Shown here: piece after piece, positions 1 through 11,270 of the stretch | Layout: every line of letters starts with the position of its first letter | How positions within the stretch are numbered: the stretch's first letter is position 1 | NCBI GenBank assembly: GCA_949357655.1 | Contig: CASHTG010000012.1 | Span: 4,340,001 to 4,404,000, forward strand | DNA length: 64,000 nt | From: Parascedosporium putredinis | Taxonomy: Eukaryota > Ascomycota > Sordariomycetes > Microascales > Microascaceae | Direction: 5' to 3' | Made by a program: the position numbers and the translations under genes | The notes under the pieces: generated by a model | Told to the model about the DNA's origin: nothing | Database searches by the model: none | The model's input: the letters and a program-made list of their open reading frames with translations, nothing else

Positions 1-3000
1 CTGGGTCTCTTCTCGATGGCATTGATGCAGATGGTAGTTGTGACTCTGGTGATGACGCCTCTGAGATTGGGGATTCTGGCGGCCATGAGCCCGGTCCTCC
101 TTTGGAACATAGGTATGACCCTCGCTCCGTCGGCCTACCACCTCGTAACCTGAGATACAATAAGCGGATAGCGTGGCCCTTTTCAGTTACGCCGTGAGTG
201 GCTGGTACCGCCATATCTTGAGCTCCGAGGCCGTAGGTTGGAAGCATAGAGATCAGCTCGATGCCGGGGTTGACAGCCTGCTCGGTAAGAGAAGGCTTTT
301 GAAGCCTGGGTCTTACAGGAATGGCCGCTTACTATCAACGACGAGGAGATGTCCATACCGCACGCACTTCACGTTTCGGCATACCTAGGGCTCGGCTCCT
401 ACACCGAGAAGCTGGCAAAAAAACGGACGTGGACTTGAGATATGAAAACGGGCCAACGCCAATGTAAGTGTGCTACTGATACCCAAGTCTCCAAAAGCTG
501 AGCTGACCTTGGTATTCCCAACTTAGTTGGTGGGCGGCGCGTGATGGTAGCCTGAATTGCATTCGAGCACTTCTCTCCGCTGGCGCGAACCCCAACATAC
601 GAATCAGCCACAATGGAGAGACGCCTTTGTTCGAAGCCACGATGAAAAGGCACCATGAAGCCATCTCGATCCTCCTCGAGGCTGGAGCCGACCCGCACGT
701 GAGCCTTCACGGCGACAACGACCGGACCCCTCTCATATTCGCCTGCGAATGCGGCCACCTCGAGTCCGTCGAGGTCTTCCTGAAGTTCGTCGAGGACATC
801 GACAAAATTCAGCGTGGTGTCATTGGCGCGGCCAGATGCGGTCGCGCTAACGTGGTACGGCGGCTCCTCGAGCACCCAGGCGTAGACGTGAATAAAAAGG
901 CGGCCGGCGAGACGCCTCTTTTGCCGCCTGCAGAAGCCGACAGGCGGATACGGTGAAGGTGATCCTGCAGGCCGGGGCGGATGCCAAAGTGACCTGTGTG
1001 GGCGCTCACCGGTCTCTCGCTACCCAACTATTGCCGGCCAATCACCCGTATCAGATAAAGCAACCCGGGCACCACAGGATCGGGATGGAACTGACATGCT
1101 TGCACATTCTTTGCGCTGCTCATGCTTATGACGGCGGGGGTATCCCGGAATCCCTCGAAGAGGATGCTGCCAAAATCTTCCATCTTCTCGTCGAGGCCGG
1201 CGTGGATCCAAATCAGCCCACACTCCCTTCTAAAGCCACCGCTCTTCATGCTGCGGCCATACACTCCCCTTGCTAACCCGACTACTTCTCCTAGCCGGGG
1301 CCGACGCCAACGCCGTCGACTGCCGCCGCCTCACCCCGCTATGTCACACCCGGCGAATGGATTGCGTGGCGCTCCTCGTCGAGATCGGAGGAGCTGACGT
1401 AAACGCGAGGGACAACAAAGGCCGCACTCGCCTTTTCAGCGCCGTGAATTGGAACGATGAAGAGATGTTTTGCAAACTCCTCGGCTATGGTATATCCTGC
1501 AACGCGCAGGATACGAAGGGCAACACCGCTCTCCATCAACCATTGTCGCACATGTCCATGGCCGTCATCACACACCTTTTACAAGCAGGTGCCGACCCAA
1601 ACCTCCAGAACCACGTGGGGCTGACACCTCTAATGATCTCGGCACAAACCACTACTCATGTGGAGAGGCTCCTAGCTGCGGGTGCAGACATTGAGGCCGT
1701 GGACAAGTCGGGTGCGTCGGTCCTGTTTCGCTTGTTCCACGGCTACTTCGACAAAGATGCCAGTACGTTTAGCGAGATCCGACTCCTCCTTGACCGGGGC
1801 GCTTCGCCTACGAGGCGGGATTACAAGGGCCGCACAATTCTACACAACGCCGTCAAAGGCTACAAGCCGAGGATCCCCGTGCACACCGCCACCTGGCAGC
1901 CTTCCACCGATGGCGGCGTCACCAAAAGAAGGAGCCGCAAACCAGGTTTGACGTGGCCCTGTCGATAGGCCTAGACCCTTTTGCTGTAGACTACCACGGG
2001 AACGGACTTCTACACGAACTCGCCAGTCACTCTTTCAGAATGGAATACCGGAGACACCTGAGTGCCGGGAGCGTGGCACTCAGCTGGCGTTGTCTCGGGG
2101 ACCTGGGGCTCGATATGGACGCGCGGAATCATGCGGGTCGCACACCTCTACATCTTTTGTGTGCGGCATCGGTATGGATGGAAGACGATAGTGCAGCAAA
2201 CTTCATTGATTTACCTTTTGACTGCGTATTGTCAAAGACGAGCAACATCGACACGCGCGACAAATACGGCGCCACTCCGCTTCACCTAGCCGCGGTCTAC
2301 AGCCCGCAATTGACCCTAAAGCTTCTCCGTGCTGGCGCAGATCCTACCGTAGCCACATTTGAAGGCCTAACCCCTCTCCACCTAGCGGCTCGCAGCAGGC
2401 AGAGTAACATCGTCGGCATGCTACTGGATGACCTGCGACGACGCCAGAACGCGTGCAAGGGTCCTGACGGCGCCCAAGAGCCTCTCCATGATGGAACGGC
2501 GGCTGAGAAACCCCGGGAACCAGTGCCCGGCGTCGATGCCATTGCGGTATCCGACGAGAAAATCATCACCCCGCTGTACTACGCGTGTCGTTCCGGCAGG
2601 CCGGAAACCGTTTCCCTCCTCCTGGAAGCGGGGGCCGACATCTCCCTCACAAACGTTTTCGAAGCCTGTGCGGGCTTTGAGAGGGAGGCTGCCCTCTGGC
2701 CGCCTAGGACCCCAGAGAAAAGGGGGCTATGCTTTCTGCACCTTCTGCCAGATCCACCACCTTCCTGGGAATTGTCGAGATAGCGAGGACGTTCACGCCA
2801 CCGCCGTTCGCATCGACGACACTATGCGACCAGCCAGGCGAGAAAATGCCCAGCCTGGCGTTCTGCGGCCCCATGAGACGGCGAGGCTCGACGAGATCCT
2901 GGACATGCTGTTGGCCCGTGGAGCCGCCTTCCACGGGTATACAGTGGCCCGTGTAGATCCTCCCATTTGGCCCAGCTATCTCTACTCGATACAGGATTCC

Positions 3001-5383
3001 GAATACATGGTACGCAGCATGTCTGTGGCGTGGAGAAAATGGGAGGAGGAAAACGGCGTAGCGAACGACGTTTCGTCTACCGCCCGATCTGTCCACGAGA
3101 GGGCAACGCCCCTCCTGGACCAGGCGTGGATGCAAAGTTTGAAAGAGCACGAAAGCGCCATCACCAGAGACTCCGAGAACCGAGATTTATTCCACCGCTT
3201 CATGGTTCAGCGGCAATATCATCTTGTCGAGGCCATGGCTCGCGTCGGAAGCTCCTTTCTGCCGACCGCCGCAGGACCGTGGTCCAAGTGCAACTTTTCT
3301 AGCCTCGTCTCGGGAGGCTTCACCTCGCTCGTCGACAAAGTGGGAACCCTTGAGTTGGAGAGGAAGCTTCCAGAGGGTCTCTGGCATGCCTATGGAGACG
3401 AGACAAAACCGGGCTTGTGGCGGTTTAGGAGAGACTTCCGTCCTGAGACTCCCTCCACCCATCACAGCCTGCCGGAGTCTCCTGGATCGCATAATTCTAA
3501 CCTGGGAGAAGAAGACCTTGGAGTAGATGACCTCGGGCAGACACATGCTCGTCGTGAGTTCTGGCCACACCGCCCCTATCTTATCGCAGCCGTAAGCCGT
3601 GAACTTCCCAACATGGGCGTTGTGCGTCTCCTAGTCGAAAAGTTTGGCGTCCACATCGACGAAACCCATTCCGAGTACAGTTTCAAGCCTCCTGGCTGGC
3701 GATATGAGGAGGAGATCCACTTCGCGCTTCGCACTGCGGCTTCAGGCGCGAACTGGTGGCAGGTTCACCAAGCGCTCCCCTACCTGATCCAGGCTGGGGC
3801 AGATGTCAACTTAATGCCCCTCCGGGGCGACTCACCATTGTGTTGGGCCATTGCGGATCGCATGCGAGTCCCAAGACCCTTCGCCCTCGCCGCGTCACGC
3901 ATGTTGATCGCCGCTGGGGCGGACGTGAACGCCCACAACTATGGAGGTTTCTCTTGCCTCGCAACTGCCAGCATCTCCAACAACGGCGAGCTCGTGGAGT
4001 TCTTCCTGGCACAGGGTGCGGTGGTCACTGGCGATGCGGTGGAAGGAGCTTTGCGGAACAGAAACCCGCACATTCTCGAGCCTTTGCTCTCAGCAGGACC
4101 ATTCGACTTCGCATCCGGTCTGAGACCTAGGTTTGGACAGGCATATAAGGCTTTTCCCTGCTTCAGGGACTCGGAAGTAGATTGGCGGTGTAAGGACATG
4201 GAGGAAGGACACTACCCCGTGATCTACCTGGCGTCCGTGATGATGAGCAAGCGCGAGGAAGGATGGCCGCTCTCTCTCGACGAATACGAAAAGGCAGGCC
4301 GCAATATCAAAATGCTGCTAGATCATGGTGAAACTTTATCATACACCTTGTACAAGCTTCCCGATGAGGAACTAGATTCCTTTGATCACGATCAAAACCG
4401 CGACCTCGAGACACCCCCAAGAGCCCAGATGAATACCCACTTTTGCACCACATGCTCTACGAGAGACTCGCGGCTGACGCTCTCCTGGAGATGGCCGACC
4501 TCAAGGTCAACGAGCGTGACCCGGAGGGCCGCACTATGCTCCACGCGGCATGCTATAGTGACCGAGGGTTAGGTCGCCTGCTACGTATAAACAAGGAGAG
4601 CGCCGCCGGGGATGTCCAAGAGGTTACCACGGTATTTGACCGCCTAATCACGCTCGGGGAGATGTGAAGGCCAAGGATGACAATGGCCTGAACATCCTCC
4701 ACCATACCGTGCAGAAGGATCAGTACTACTGGGGGTATCATTCGGATGACTCAAGTGAAATGAAGAGAGATAAGTTTGCCCAAACGATAAACATCATCTT
4801 GGAGAGGCAGCCGGATCTGGCCAACGATGCCGACAACCGCGGCTTCACGCCACTACTCCTTGCAGCAGAGCTACCGGTCCTAGACGAGAGGGTCCGAGCC
4901 ATCAGGATTTTGCTCAGCCATGGGGCGGACCCGCAGAGGACAGCGAATAGCGGAGATACCATTCTCCACCTTCTCGCGAGCAAACATGAATTCTCCGAGC
5001 CCAGCTTGGGGTGTTTATTCCAGGAGCTCGTCAACACCTGGGGCGTGGACGTGAATGCACGGAACGCCTGCGGGTGGACGCCTCTGTCTGTGTACTGCTC
5101 CCAGCCTGGTGCCCCCGGGGCCAACGACCCATCCCGAGTCAAAAGGAAGGAGGAGGAGGCGTTGCGATTGATGGTGGAGCTGGGGGCCGACTTGTCGGTG
5201 CGGGATAATAGCGGCCGGGGCCTGCTGCACCTCGCAGCGCGCGGGGGTCCGTTCCGCTTCAAGAAGCTGATGGATCTCGGGCTCGACCCGTCGCTCGAGG
5301 ACGACGCGCAGCAGACGCCGATTGATCGAGCAGCGGCCTGCGGGCAGACAGCGATCCTTGAGTTATTTGAAAGGAAGGATTGA
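1..5383 (+). CDS. Large ankyrin-repeat protein, 3' portion (gene starts before the window)
   Basis: Ankyrin arrays mediate protein-protein binding; the partner is unknown. The window opens inside an acidic, Ser/Gly-rich stretch followed by a motif (FSYAVSGWYRHI) like the pre-ankyrin helix of fungal NACHT-ankyrin proteins. From about 530 to 5380 there are a dozen or more units ending in LLxAGADxN or GADxxA. One clear intron lies at 464-526 (GTAAGT donor, GCTGAC branch, TTAG acceptor) and joins TPI to WWAARDG. The protein ends ELFERKD at 5383. The reading frame changes about ten times. Most changes fit a missing base in a run: TTTT 297-300, A7 417-423, TTTT 919-922, CCCC 1266-1269, TTTT 4441-4444, GGGG 4656-4659. 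Changes near 177, 1863 and 2700-2760 are less precisely placed. Each repair restores a canonical ankyrin unit, so I prefer sequence error to decay. What lies N-terminal (NACHT, F-box or other) cannot be seen. Confidence 0.85.
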
Positions 5384-6206
5384 AGAGACTGAAGGGGAGG
5401 GGGTGTTCTTAGCACATGCAACGAGATTTTAAACTAATACATGTTGGATTAATTCTAGCTATGACTCGGTTGTGACACAGTGACCACTCTATCGTCGCCT
5501 TCCGTCTGCCACATCGCGGCGCTGGGATGATTTGAACCTCGAGGTCTTCCACTCTCTCATTGGCAGTCAAGAAGCACCAGAGGCGGAGGCCTCGATCTCC
5601 AGCCACAGGCCCCGCTCTGGATGGAAGCCAACGCTGACGTCGGGTCTAGGCCAGGGATAGTGCAGGTCAGGATCATGTCGCATTGCTTCAAAAGCCCTCC
5701 CCAGAAGTCCCTTTTCCTAGCTAAAAAACCTAAAAGAAAGAAAATAATAGAACAAACGTAAAAGAAGGGCAAATTTACAATTGAAGGGTTCCCATAGAGC
5801 TGCAAATTCACTCTTAGAACTACGAAGAGAATAGCATCTCTGCACACTCGGCTTGAGGACCCAAACATGACCCCGCGATGCTAGATAGCTTCTATGGATG
5901 TGTCGAGTTTCGCCGCTGCATCCTCGCTTACTCGCTTACCAATCTGTCGAGTTGAAAGGGACTGGAGGAGCGTCAATGATACTCTGGTGCGTGAAAACGG
6001 CTGGCGAAAAAAGCGTAAGCCGGCTCACGCAGACCGTGAGTGGGGAATTCAATTGCAAGGATGCTCCAGGTAATCCCTTTTAAAAAGCCGTGTTCTGTCT
6101 CTTCGCTCTCTCGGGTGCGTTTCTTTCACGATCGACCCGTTGCTTGCCGGAAAATAAATCGAACATAAATCGAATCCCCCAATAGTGTACCCTCTTTGAA
6201 TCAAAA
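5384..6206. other. Intergenic, nothing recognised
   Basis: This stretch separates the ankyrin gene from the small conserved gene. Short open frames on both strands show no repeat, motif or plausible splice structure. An AT-richer block lies around 5,700-5,800. It presumably holds the 3' end of the ankyrin transcript and the promoter of the next gene. Confidence 0.6.
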
Positions 6207-6815
6207 ATGGCTGCGTCAGGTTCCATCCCCATCATCTGCTGTGGCAAACAGGAGCGGATTGGAACCCTCGTTATCGAGTGTCTCAAGCCCCAGGTTGAAG
6301 GTAAGAGAGACAATGACGAAAGAGACGCAAACTAAGGAAAAGGAGAAACCATACAAGAAGAAGTCCCACGTTGTGCATGCGCATGCCCCCGTCCACGCAA
6401 GGTTCGACCCTCACCGGGTTCCTAGCTAATTATCGCCCGTCAACGCAGTCGTTCAATTCATCTTGCCCGGCGAATCCGGCTCCACAATTATCCCGGCTCT
6501 CCTCGCCGGCAAGCCCGCCCCGCCCACCCGGACATCAGCAACATTGGCACGGGCGACTACTCCCAACCGCCGCGAGCCGTCCTCTTTGGCGGCGCCTTCG
6601 AGGAGGCGACTGTGCGCGAGCTCCTCGACGCCGTGCGAGCGACCGAGGGCGCTCGCAAGGTCCCCTGGCTGTGCAACGACAGCAGCAAGACGGAATTCCC
6701 CGTAACGGACCCGCGCTACATTGCGCACGTCAGCCAGAGGGCGATGGATGTGCTGCTGAAGCTGAACAAGGAGGGCGCTTTGGATGGGTCAAACGATGAT
6801 ATCGTCATGTACTAG
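6207..6815 (+). CDS. Small conserved fungal protein of unknown function
   Basis: The start ATG at 6207 lies in the context TCAAAAATGG. Exon 1 begins MAASGSIPIICCGKQ. An intron at 6301-6448 (148 bp, GTAAGA...GCAG) joins QVE to VVQFILPGE. Exon 2 contains a Gly/Pro segment, AVLFGGAFEEATVREL, PWLCNDSSK and the C-terminus NDDIVMY. A base appears missing in the CCCC run at 6518-6521; adding one makes 462 coding nt (153 aa) and joins the two halves. The layout (short beta strand with CG, a variable middle with GTGDYSQPP, then VPWL followed by a Pro-containing helix) resembles a family of about 150-aa ascomycete proteins with no assigned role that I recall as annotated hypothetical. No signal peptide or membrane segment is visible. 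Function unknown. Confidence 0.65.
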
Positions 6816-7705
6816 GTGCTACATAGCCAGTGGCAGCTTGGTGAAATGGGTCTTCAATCAGATCAAGTATTTCCCCGCTCCCGTAGCGCACTACCTGCCG
6901 GGCCTAAGATCAAGACGCGCACACCATCCAGTGAAAGCGAGATAGAAGAGCCGTGTAGATAAAAAACAATACAACTGGCCTATCTTAGTAACGCCTAAAG
7001 TCCTTTAACCTCATGGCCCTCCCCCATCCCAACTAGCTTACCACTACACTCTCTATGGCCTCCGCCCAGACACCTATTTCTATTTCTTATTTGATCCTGT
7101 TGCCTAGCAATGAATAAGTTCCAGAAAAGCTTCGTTATCGATAAAAGGTATAGGCCAAGATTCTCAGACTGGTGGGGAAAAGGATGCGAAGGACAAGAGA
7201 ACGGCTACACGACAAAGTCCAGAGTAATTCCTCATTGAACAAATAGAGTACCCCCTCGACAGACTTTAGTTTCGCCTCTCATTGGACCAGGTCACTTTGG
7301 CGTAGGTGGCGTCGATCACAGGGTGAGAAGCAACCCAAAAATTGCGGGGAGATCGACGGCGCTAATGACGATGGAATGGGGTGACCGCTGTCCCAGGTAG
7401 GCCACTCCTCTTGCGCCCTGCGCTCGGAACGCAAACCCGCGAACTCTAACAACCTGGGCTGATCACTAAACACTACATGTAGTAATAGTAACACAAGCGT
7501 ACCTGTACCGCCCAATGGCGGCCAGGGTAGCGCGTTGGACATCACGCTTTTGGCTGGGCTTCATTGGCAAGGTGCGGCGGGGATAGATCAACTGACGCAC
7601 ACGAGGATGTCACATCATGGCATGCTTGGGCCCCGTCAGACGACTTTGATAGCATACAATGGATCCATCCCTAGCCATCTTCGCACGGAGGATGGGAGAA
7701 TCGGC
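6816..7705. other. Intergenic, metallothionein upstream region
   Basis: No coding region is supported here; open frames on both strands are short and compositionally unlike protein. The right end carries the metallothionein promoter. Confidence 0.6.
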
Positions 7706-7711
7706 TATAAA
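7706..7711 (+). promoter_or_regulatory. TATA box of the metallothionein gene
   Basis: TATAAA in the context CGGCTATAAAGG lies 177 bp upstream of the metallothionein ATG. This suggests a leader of roughly 140 nt. A TATA promoter suits a strongly inducible gene. I could not assign a copper-response element with confidence. Confidence 0.5.
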
Positions 7712-7882
7712 GGCACGGTTGGACCCTGGAAAAGGGGAGAGTATTTTATGTTTTCTAATCATCTCATCTTTATCTTTGGATTCGTTACGACTGTCCTTCT
7801 TCGTCTTGATTGACCCCATTCTTCTATATATACTTTTTTGTTTGGTTACTGACCACTACTAACACCCCTTCCATCTAACATC

Positions 7883-8040
7883 ATGGCTTGTTCTTGCGGA
7901 TCGTCCTGCGCTTGCGGCGGAGCTAGCGGATGCACTTGTGCCCAAGGATGCTCCTGTTCCGGATGCGGAGTAAGTTCCAGTCCACCCTCGTCCCGACTCC
8001 ACGGGTCAAGGCAACTAAAATGTGGTGCCTCAAGAAATAA
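7883..8040 (+). CDS. Copper-type metallothionein, 30 aa, 9 cysteines
   Basis: Metallothioneins sequester Cu(I) and other soft metals through cysteine thiolates in the cytosol. Exon 1 (7883-7969) starts MACSCGSSCACGG and ends CSGCG. A 65-bp intron at 7970-8034 (GTAAGT, AACTAAA branch, CAAG acceptor) is followed by a final exon of only AAA TAA, giving a terminal lysine as in the Neurospora-type protein. Cysteines fall at 3, 5, 9, 11, 17, 19, 23, 25 and 28, making four CxC pairs plus one. That is one CxC pair more than the classical seven-cysteine Neurospora metallothionein. If the intron were retained, translation would run on into an unlikely Ser/Pro/Arg-rich tail. Aromatic residues and histidine are absent, as expected for the family. 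Confidence 0.85.
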
Positions 8041-8353
8041 TCGGATACCGATCCCTTCCACGGCGGTTCTAGCTTTGAAAGCTTTCACCACTCCCGAATC
8101 CAGCTTCAACGTCGTTCAAACCTATCGGTCCCTTCCGGCGCCCTGATTTTTCGCGGTTTCCTTTTTCGGATTTGGAGTTTGGTTTTACGGAACAGAGATG
8201 TAATTTATATTTGAAGAAATACCTACCTTTCTTTCTACAAAAGAAAAAAGAAGAGACCAATTAAAGTACCACTTTTGAAGATTTTGTGCCTTCACTTAGT
8301 TCAGTAGGATGCGTACGCGTGTGTAGTCTCAAGCCAGCCACTGTGGGTCCAAA

Positions 8354-8377
8354 GGTGGACATGTCCACCCGTCCACC
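8354..8377. promoter_or_regulatory. Cluster of three GTCCACC/GGTGGAC sites upstream of GH78
   Basis: GGTGGAC at 8354-8360, GTCCACC at 8363-8369 and GTCCACC at 8371-8377 lie within 24 bp. The first two form the perfect 16-bp palindrome GGTGGACATGTCCACC. They sit about 150-170 bp before the rhamnosidase ATG. The same heptamer is clustered at the 5' end of the neighbouring C2H2 regulator (14004-14061). A binding site for that regulator is an inference. Confidence 0.5.
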
Positions 8378-8524
8378 TTTGTTAGCTGTTATGCTGTCAT
8401 GCTGCATCAACAAAAGCCCGACCTGTATAACTCCCACGCTTGTGAAAGGTACGAAGTTCAAACTTCCCCAGAAAATCAACCCAAGATCTAAAACCTTTCG
8501 ACAAATTCTCCTCCTTCATTCCCA

Positions 8525-11069
8525 ATGTCTCCACCGCAATGGCCAACCATCATCAGGCAGTCCGGGCGTGTCAAGGTCTCCACAGACGGAGACGGCACTC
8601 TGTTCGAGCTTATCAACGCTGACAATGGAGCCAGCGCAAACACACCAAAAGCCGAGGTCGTCCTCGACTATGGCCAGTGCGAGGGTGGCACGCCCGTGTT
8701 CAAGATCAATTCCGCCTCAGGCGCCGAGCCCGAGATCCTCTTTCGCGTCGTATATAGCGAGACCTACGAGGGCATCTCCAAGGACACAGGTAAGAGCTTG
8801 GACAGGAGCCTTACTATATATATTGCTGTCACTGACACCCGCAACCCCACCCGGACTAGGAGACGGCCCCTTCTTCCTCTTCTCCTCCGCCATGGACTCA
8901 TACAGAACCGTGTCGCACACCGTCCGCCCCTCTCCAGTTCTCCAAGAAGTCAAGGCCCGCTTCGCCCAGCGCTCCCAGCGCTACCAACGCATCACCCTCG
9001 AGACCGCCAACGCATCCCTCGCTTTTTCAGGCATCGGTTTCGAGCTGGCCCGCCCCCGCCTTCCCCGCAAAGCTCCTTCTCGTGCTCCGACGAGACGCTG
9101 AACCGCGTGTGGCGCGACGGTGTCCGCACGGTGGACATGTGTACAGTAGTCAAAGGGAGACGCGGCCAGCGTGGGACGTGACTTCGGAAGGGACCCGCGT
9201 CCGAGGCAATCACTGGGCTCCGTGCAGGCAGGGGACGCGATGGGGGACAAGATCGTGCGGTTCCAGGTCAGGGTGGAAGAGGGCGGTGCGAGCTGGGGCG
9301 TGCACATGGTGGCGAACGGTATTGTGTGTGGCTTGGATGTGAATACGAGGAACCTGAAGATTGTCGAGGGGCTTGCCTTGAGCGGCGGGTTGTTTCCGGC
9401 CGTGGAGAAGGGGACGTGCCAGATCCCGCAGGATATCGACTTGTCGGGCTGGCTCGACGTCGAGACGACTGCAAAGGGTGACTCCGTGTCTGTTTCCATC
9501 AATGGCCGAGAAATCGCCAGTGTTCAGGACCTCAAGGTGCGACCTCTACTTGGTGGGTCGGGAATGAACACCGGATCCGTCGCCTTTGGCGGACCAGCCG
9601 GCTGGAGCGCCGTGTACCGTGCCCTCGCCGTCACCGACCTTGCGGGCAAGGAACTATACACCAACGAGCTGCGCGACGAGGAACCCACCCTTTCCGACTT
9701 CCAGGTCGGCACAAACCACCTCTCCTGCACCGTCGACGGCGCCAAGAGAGACCGCGCCTGCTTCGGAGGAGACCTCTACGTCATGGGCCGCTCGGTCGCC
9801 TACTCCACCGCCTTCTTCGAGGCCGTCAAGGGCAGCATCCAGCTCCTCCTCAGCCACCAGACCAGCGACGGCTACATTGGCAACCTGTGTCCCATCCAAG
9901 CGCCCGAACACGACGGCCCCGACGAGCCGCCGACGTACGCTTTCTACTCGTTGACTTACGGCCTGCTCCTCGTCGTCGCGGTCAAGGAGTACTGGCTGCA
10001 CTCCGGCGATCACGCTGTAGTGCAGAAATACCTGGAGAAGCTGAAAACATTCATGGCCTTTGTTGAAAGCATGGCTAGAGAGGACGGTTTGGTCGAAGCC
10101 CCGCCTCCGCTGTCTAGTAAGTCTCATACAAACTCTCATTTAACGCGAGGCACCTTTTGTTCGATGTGTGACGTTTTATCCACTAGATATGCTGACACCA
10201 CCCAGTGCACTGGTTTCCCTGGCCGGCCCAGTATTCGGCATCTCCGCCCCGCTGAACCTCGCCTACCTCGATGCCATCCGCGCCATGCTCCAAATGACCC
10301 CAGACGACCCAATCCTCACGCCCCACTACCAAGCCATCGAGCAACGCCTCGCGACAGCTATCCCCTCAAAACTGCGATGCCAATCGACAGGAAACTTCCC
10401 CTGGGCTCGAACCTCCCCTCCACCGGCTCCTGCCTCGACGTCCTCGCCTACGCCAACACCCTCAACCTCGCCACCGACGCCTGCGCCACCCTCAACACCC
10501 GGCTCAACCAACACCCAAACCACGCGCCGCCCGCCTTCCTCGATATCCCGGGTTGGGACGCCTCCGGCGTCGTCAGCCCGTACTCCACCGGATTCGCCGT
10601 CGAGGCCCTCTTCGCAGCCGGTCAAGCGCGGCGCGCTCTCGACCTCGTCCGCGGGGTCTGGGGCCCCATGGCGGACCCCCGCGGGCCAAACTACTCGGGC
10701 GCCCACTGGGAAGCCATGCGCGCCGACGGGACGCCCTTCAACCACGACGTCTCGCTCGTGCACGGGTGGTCCACCTGGCCCGTCTTTCTCCTACCCAAGT
10801 ATCTCGCGGGTCTGCGGCCCATCGAGCCTGGTTGGAGCCGGTTTGCCGTCGAGCCCGTCTTTGCTGGGCTAGAGCTTGTGGAGTGCTCGCTCGCGACTCC
10901 TGCTGGGTCGATCCATGTGGAACTGCGCGTTAACGATGTGGTAGGTGCGGCGGACTTGACTCTTCGGGTACCGGTTGGTGCCGAGGCGGTCGTGAAGGCG
11001 CCTGTTGGGTGGGTGCTGCAAGGGAAGCTAATGTTTCGGGCTCGGAACACGCGCTACACATCGCGATGA
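8525..11069 (+). CDS. Alpha-L-rhamnosidase-like glycoside hydrolase (GH78), about 796 aa
   Basis: GH78 enzymes release terminal L-rhamnose from plant glycosides and rhamnogalacturonan with an (alpha/alpha)6-barrel catalytic domain. The N-terminal half is beta-rich; the middle has SDETLNRVWRDGVRTVDMC. The C-terminal half carries PGWDASGVVSPYSTGFAVEA, GAHWEAM and SLVHGWSTWPVFLLPKYLAG, the barrel pattern of fungal six-hairpin glycosidases. Introns are at 8790-8859 and 10117-10205. Five missing bases are inferred (runs at 9053, 9155, 9242, 10217 and 10362); repair gives 2391 coding nt and one continuous protein. The start MSPPQWPTIIRQ has no signal peptide, so the enzyme may be intracellular. It is tail-to-tail with the C2H2 regulator, about 200 bp apart, and shares a promoter motif with it. 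The substrate is inferred from family only. Confidence 0.8.
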
Positions 11070-11270
11070 GAAAGATCGATGGTAGCTCGGTCGAAGCCCC
11101 GGCGGCTTAGAATTGAGAGTGTACATGCATTGAGAAACTCGTTGATGCTCCTATCAAACATAGTTTATGTAGCCCCGCAAGTAACTCTTTTCACAAATTT
11201 ATGAAGCATGAAGATTGTAGCTTAGATATTCACAGATGCTAAGCCCCTGACCCACGGTCCTAATTCATTT

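Noticed and set aside
10395..10420. tRNA B-box-like GGTTCGAGCCC on the minus strand
   Set aside because: It lies inside GH78 coding sequence and no A box or cloverleaf can be formed around it.
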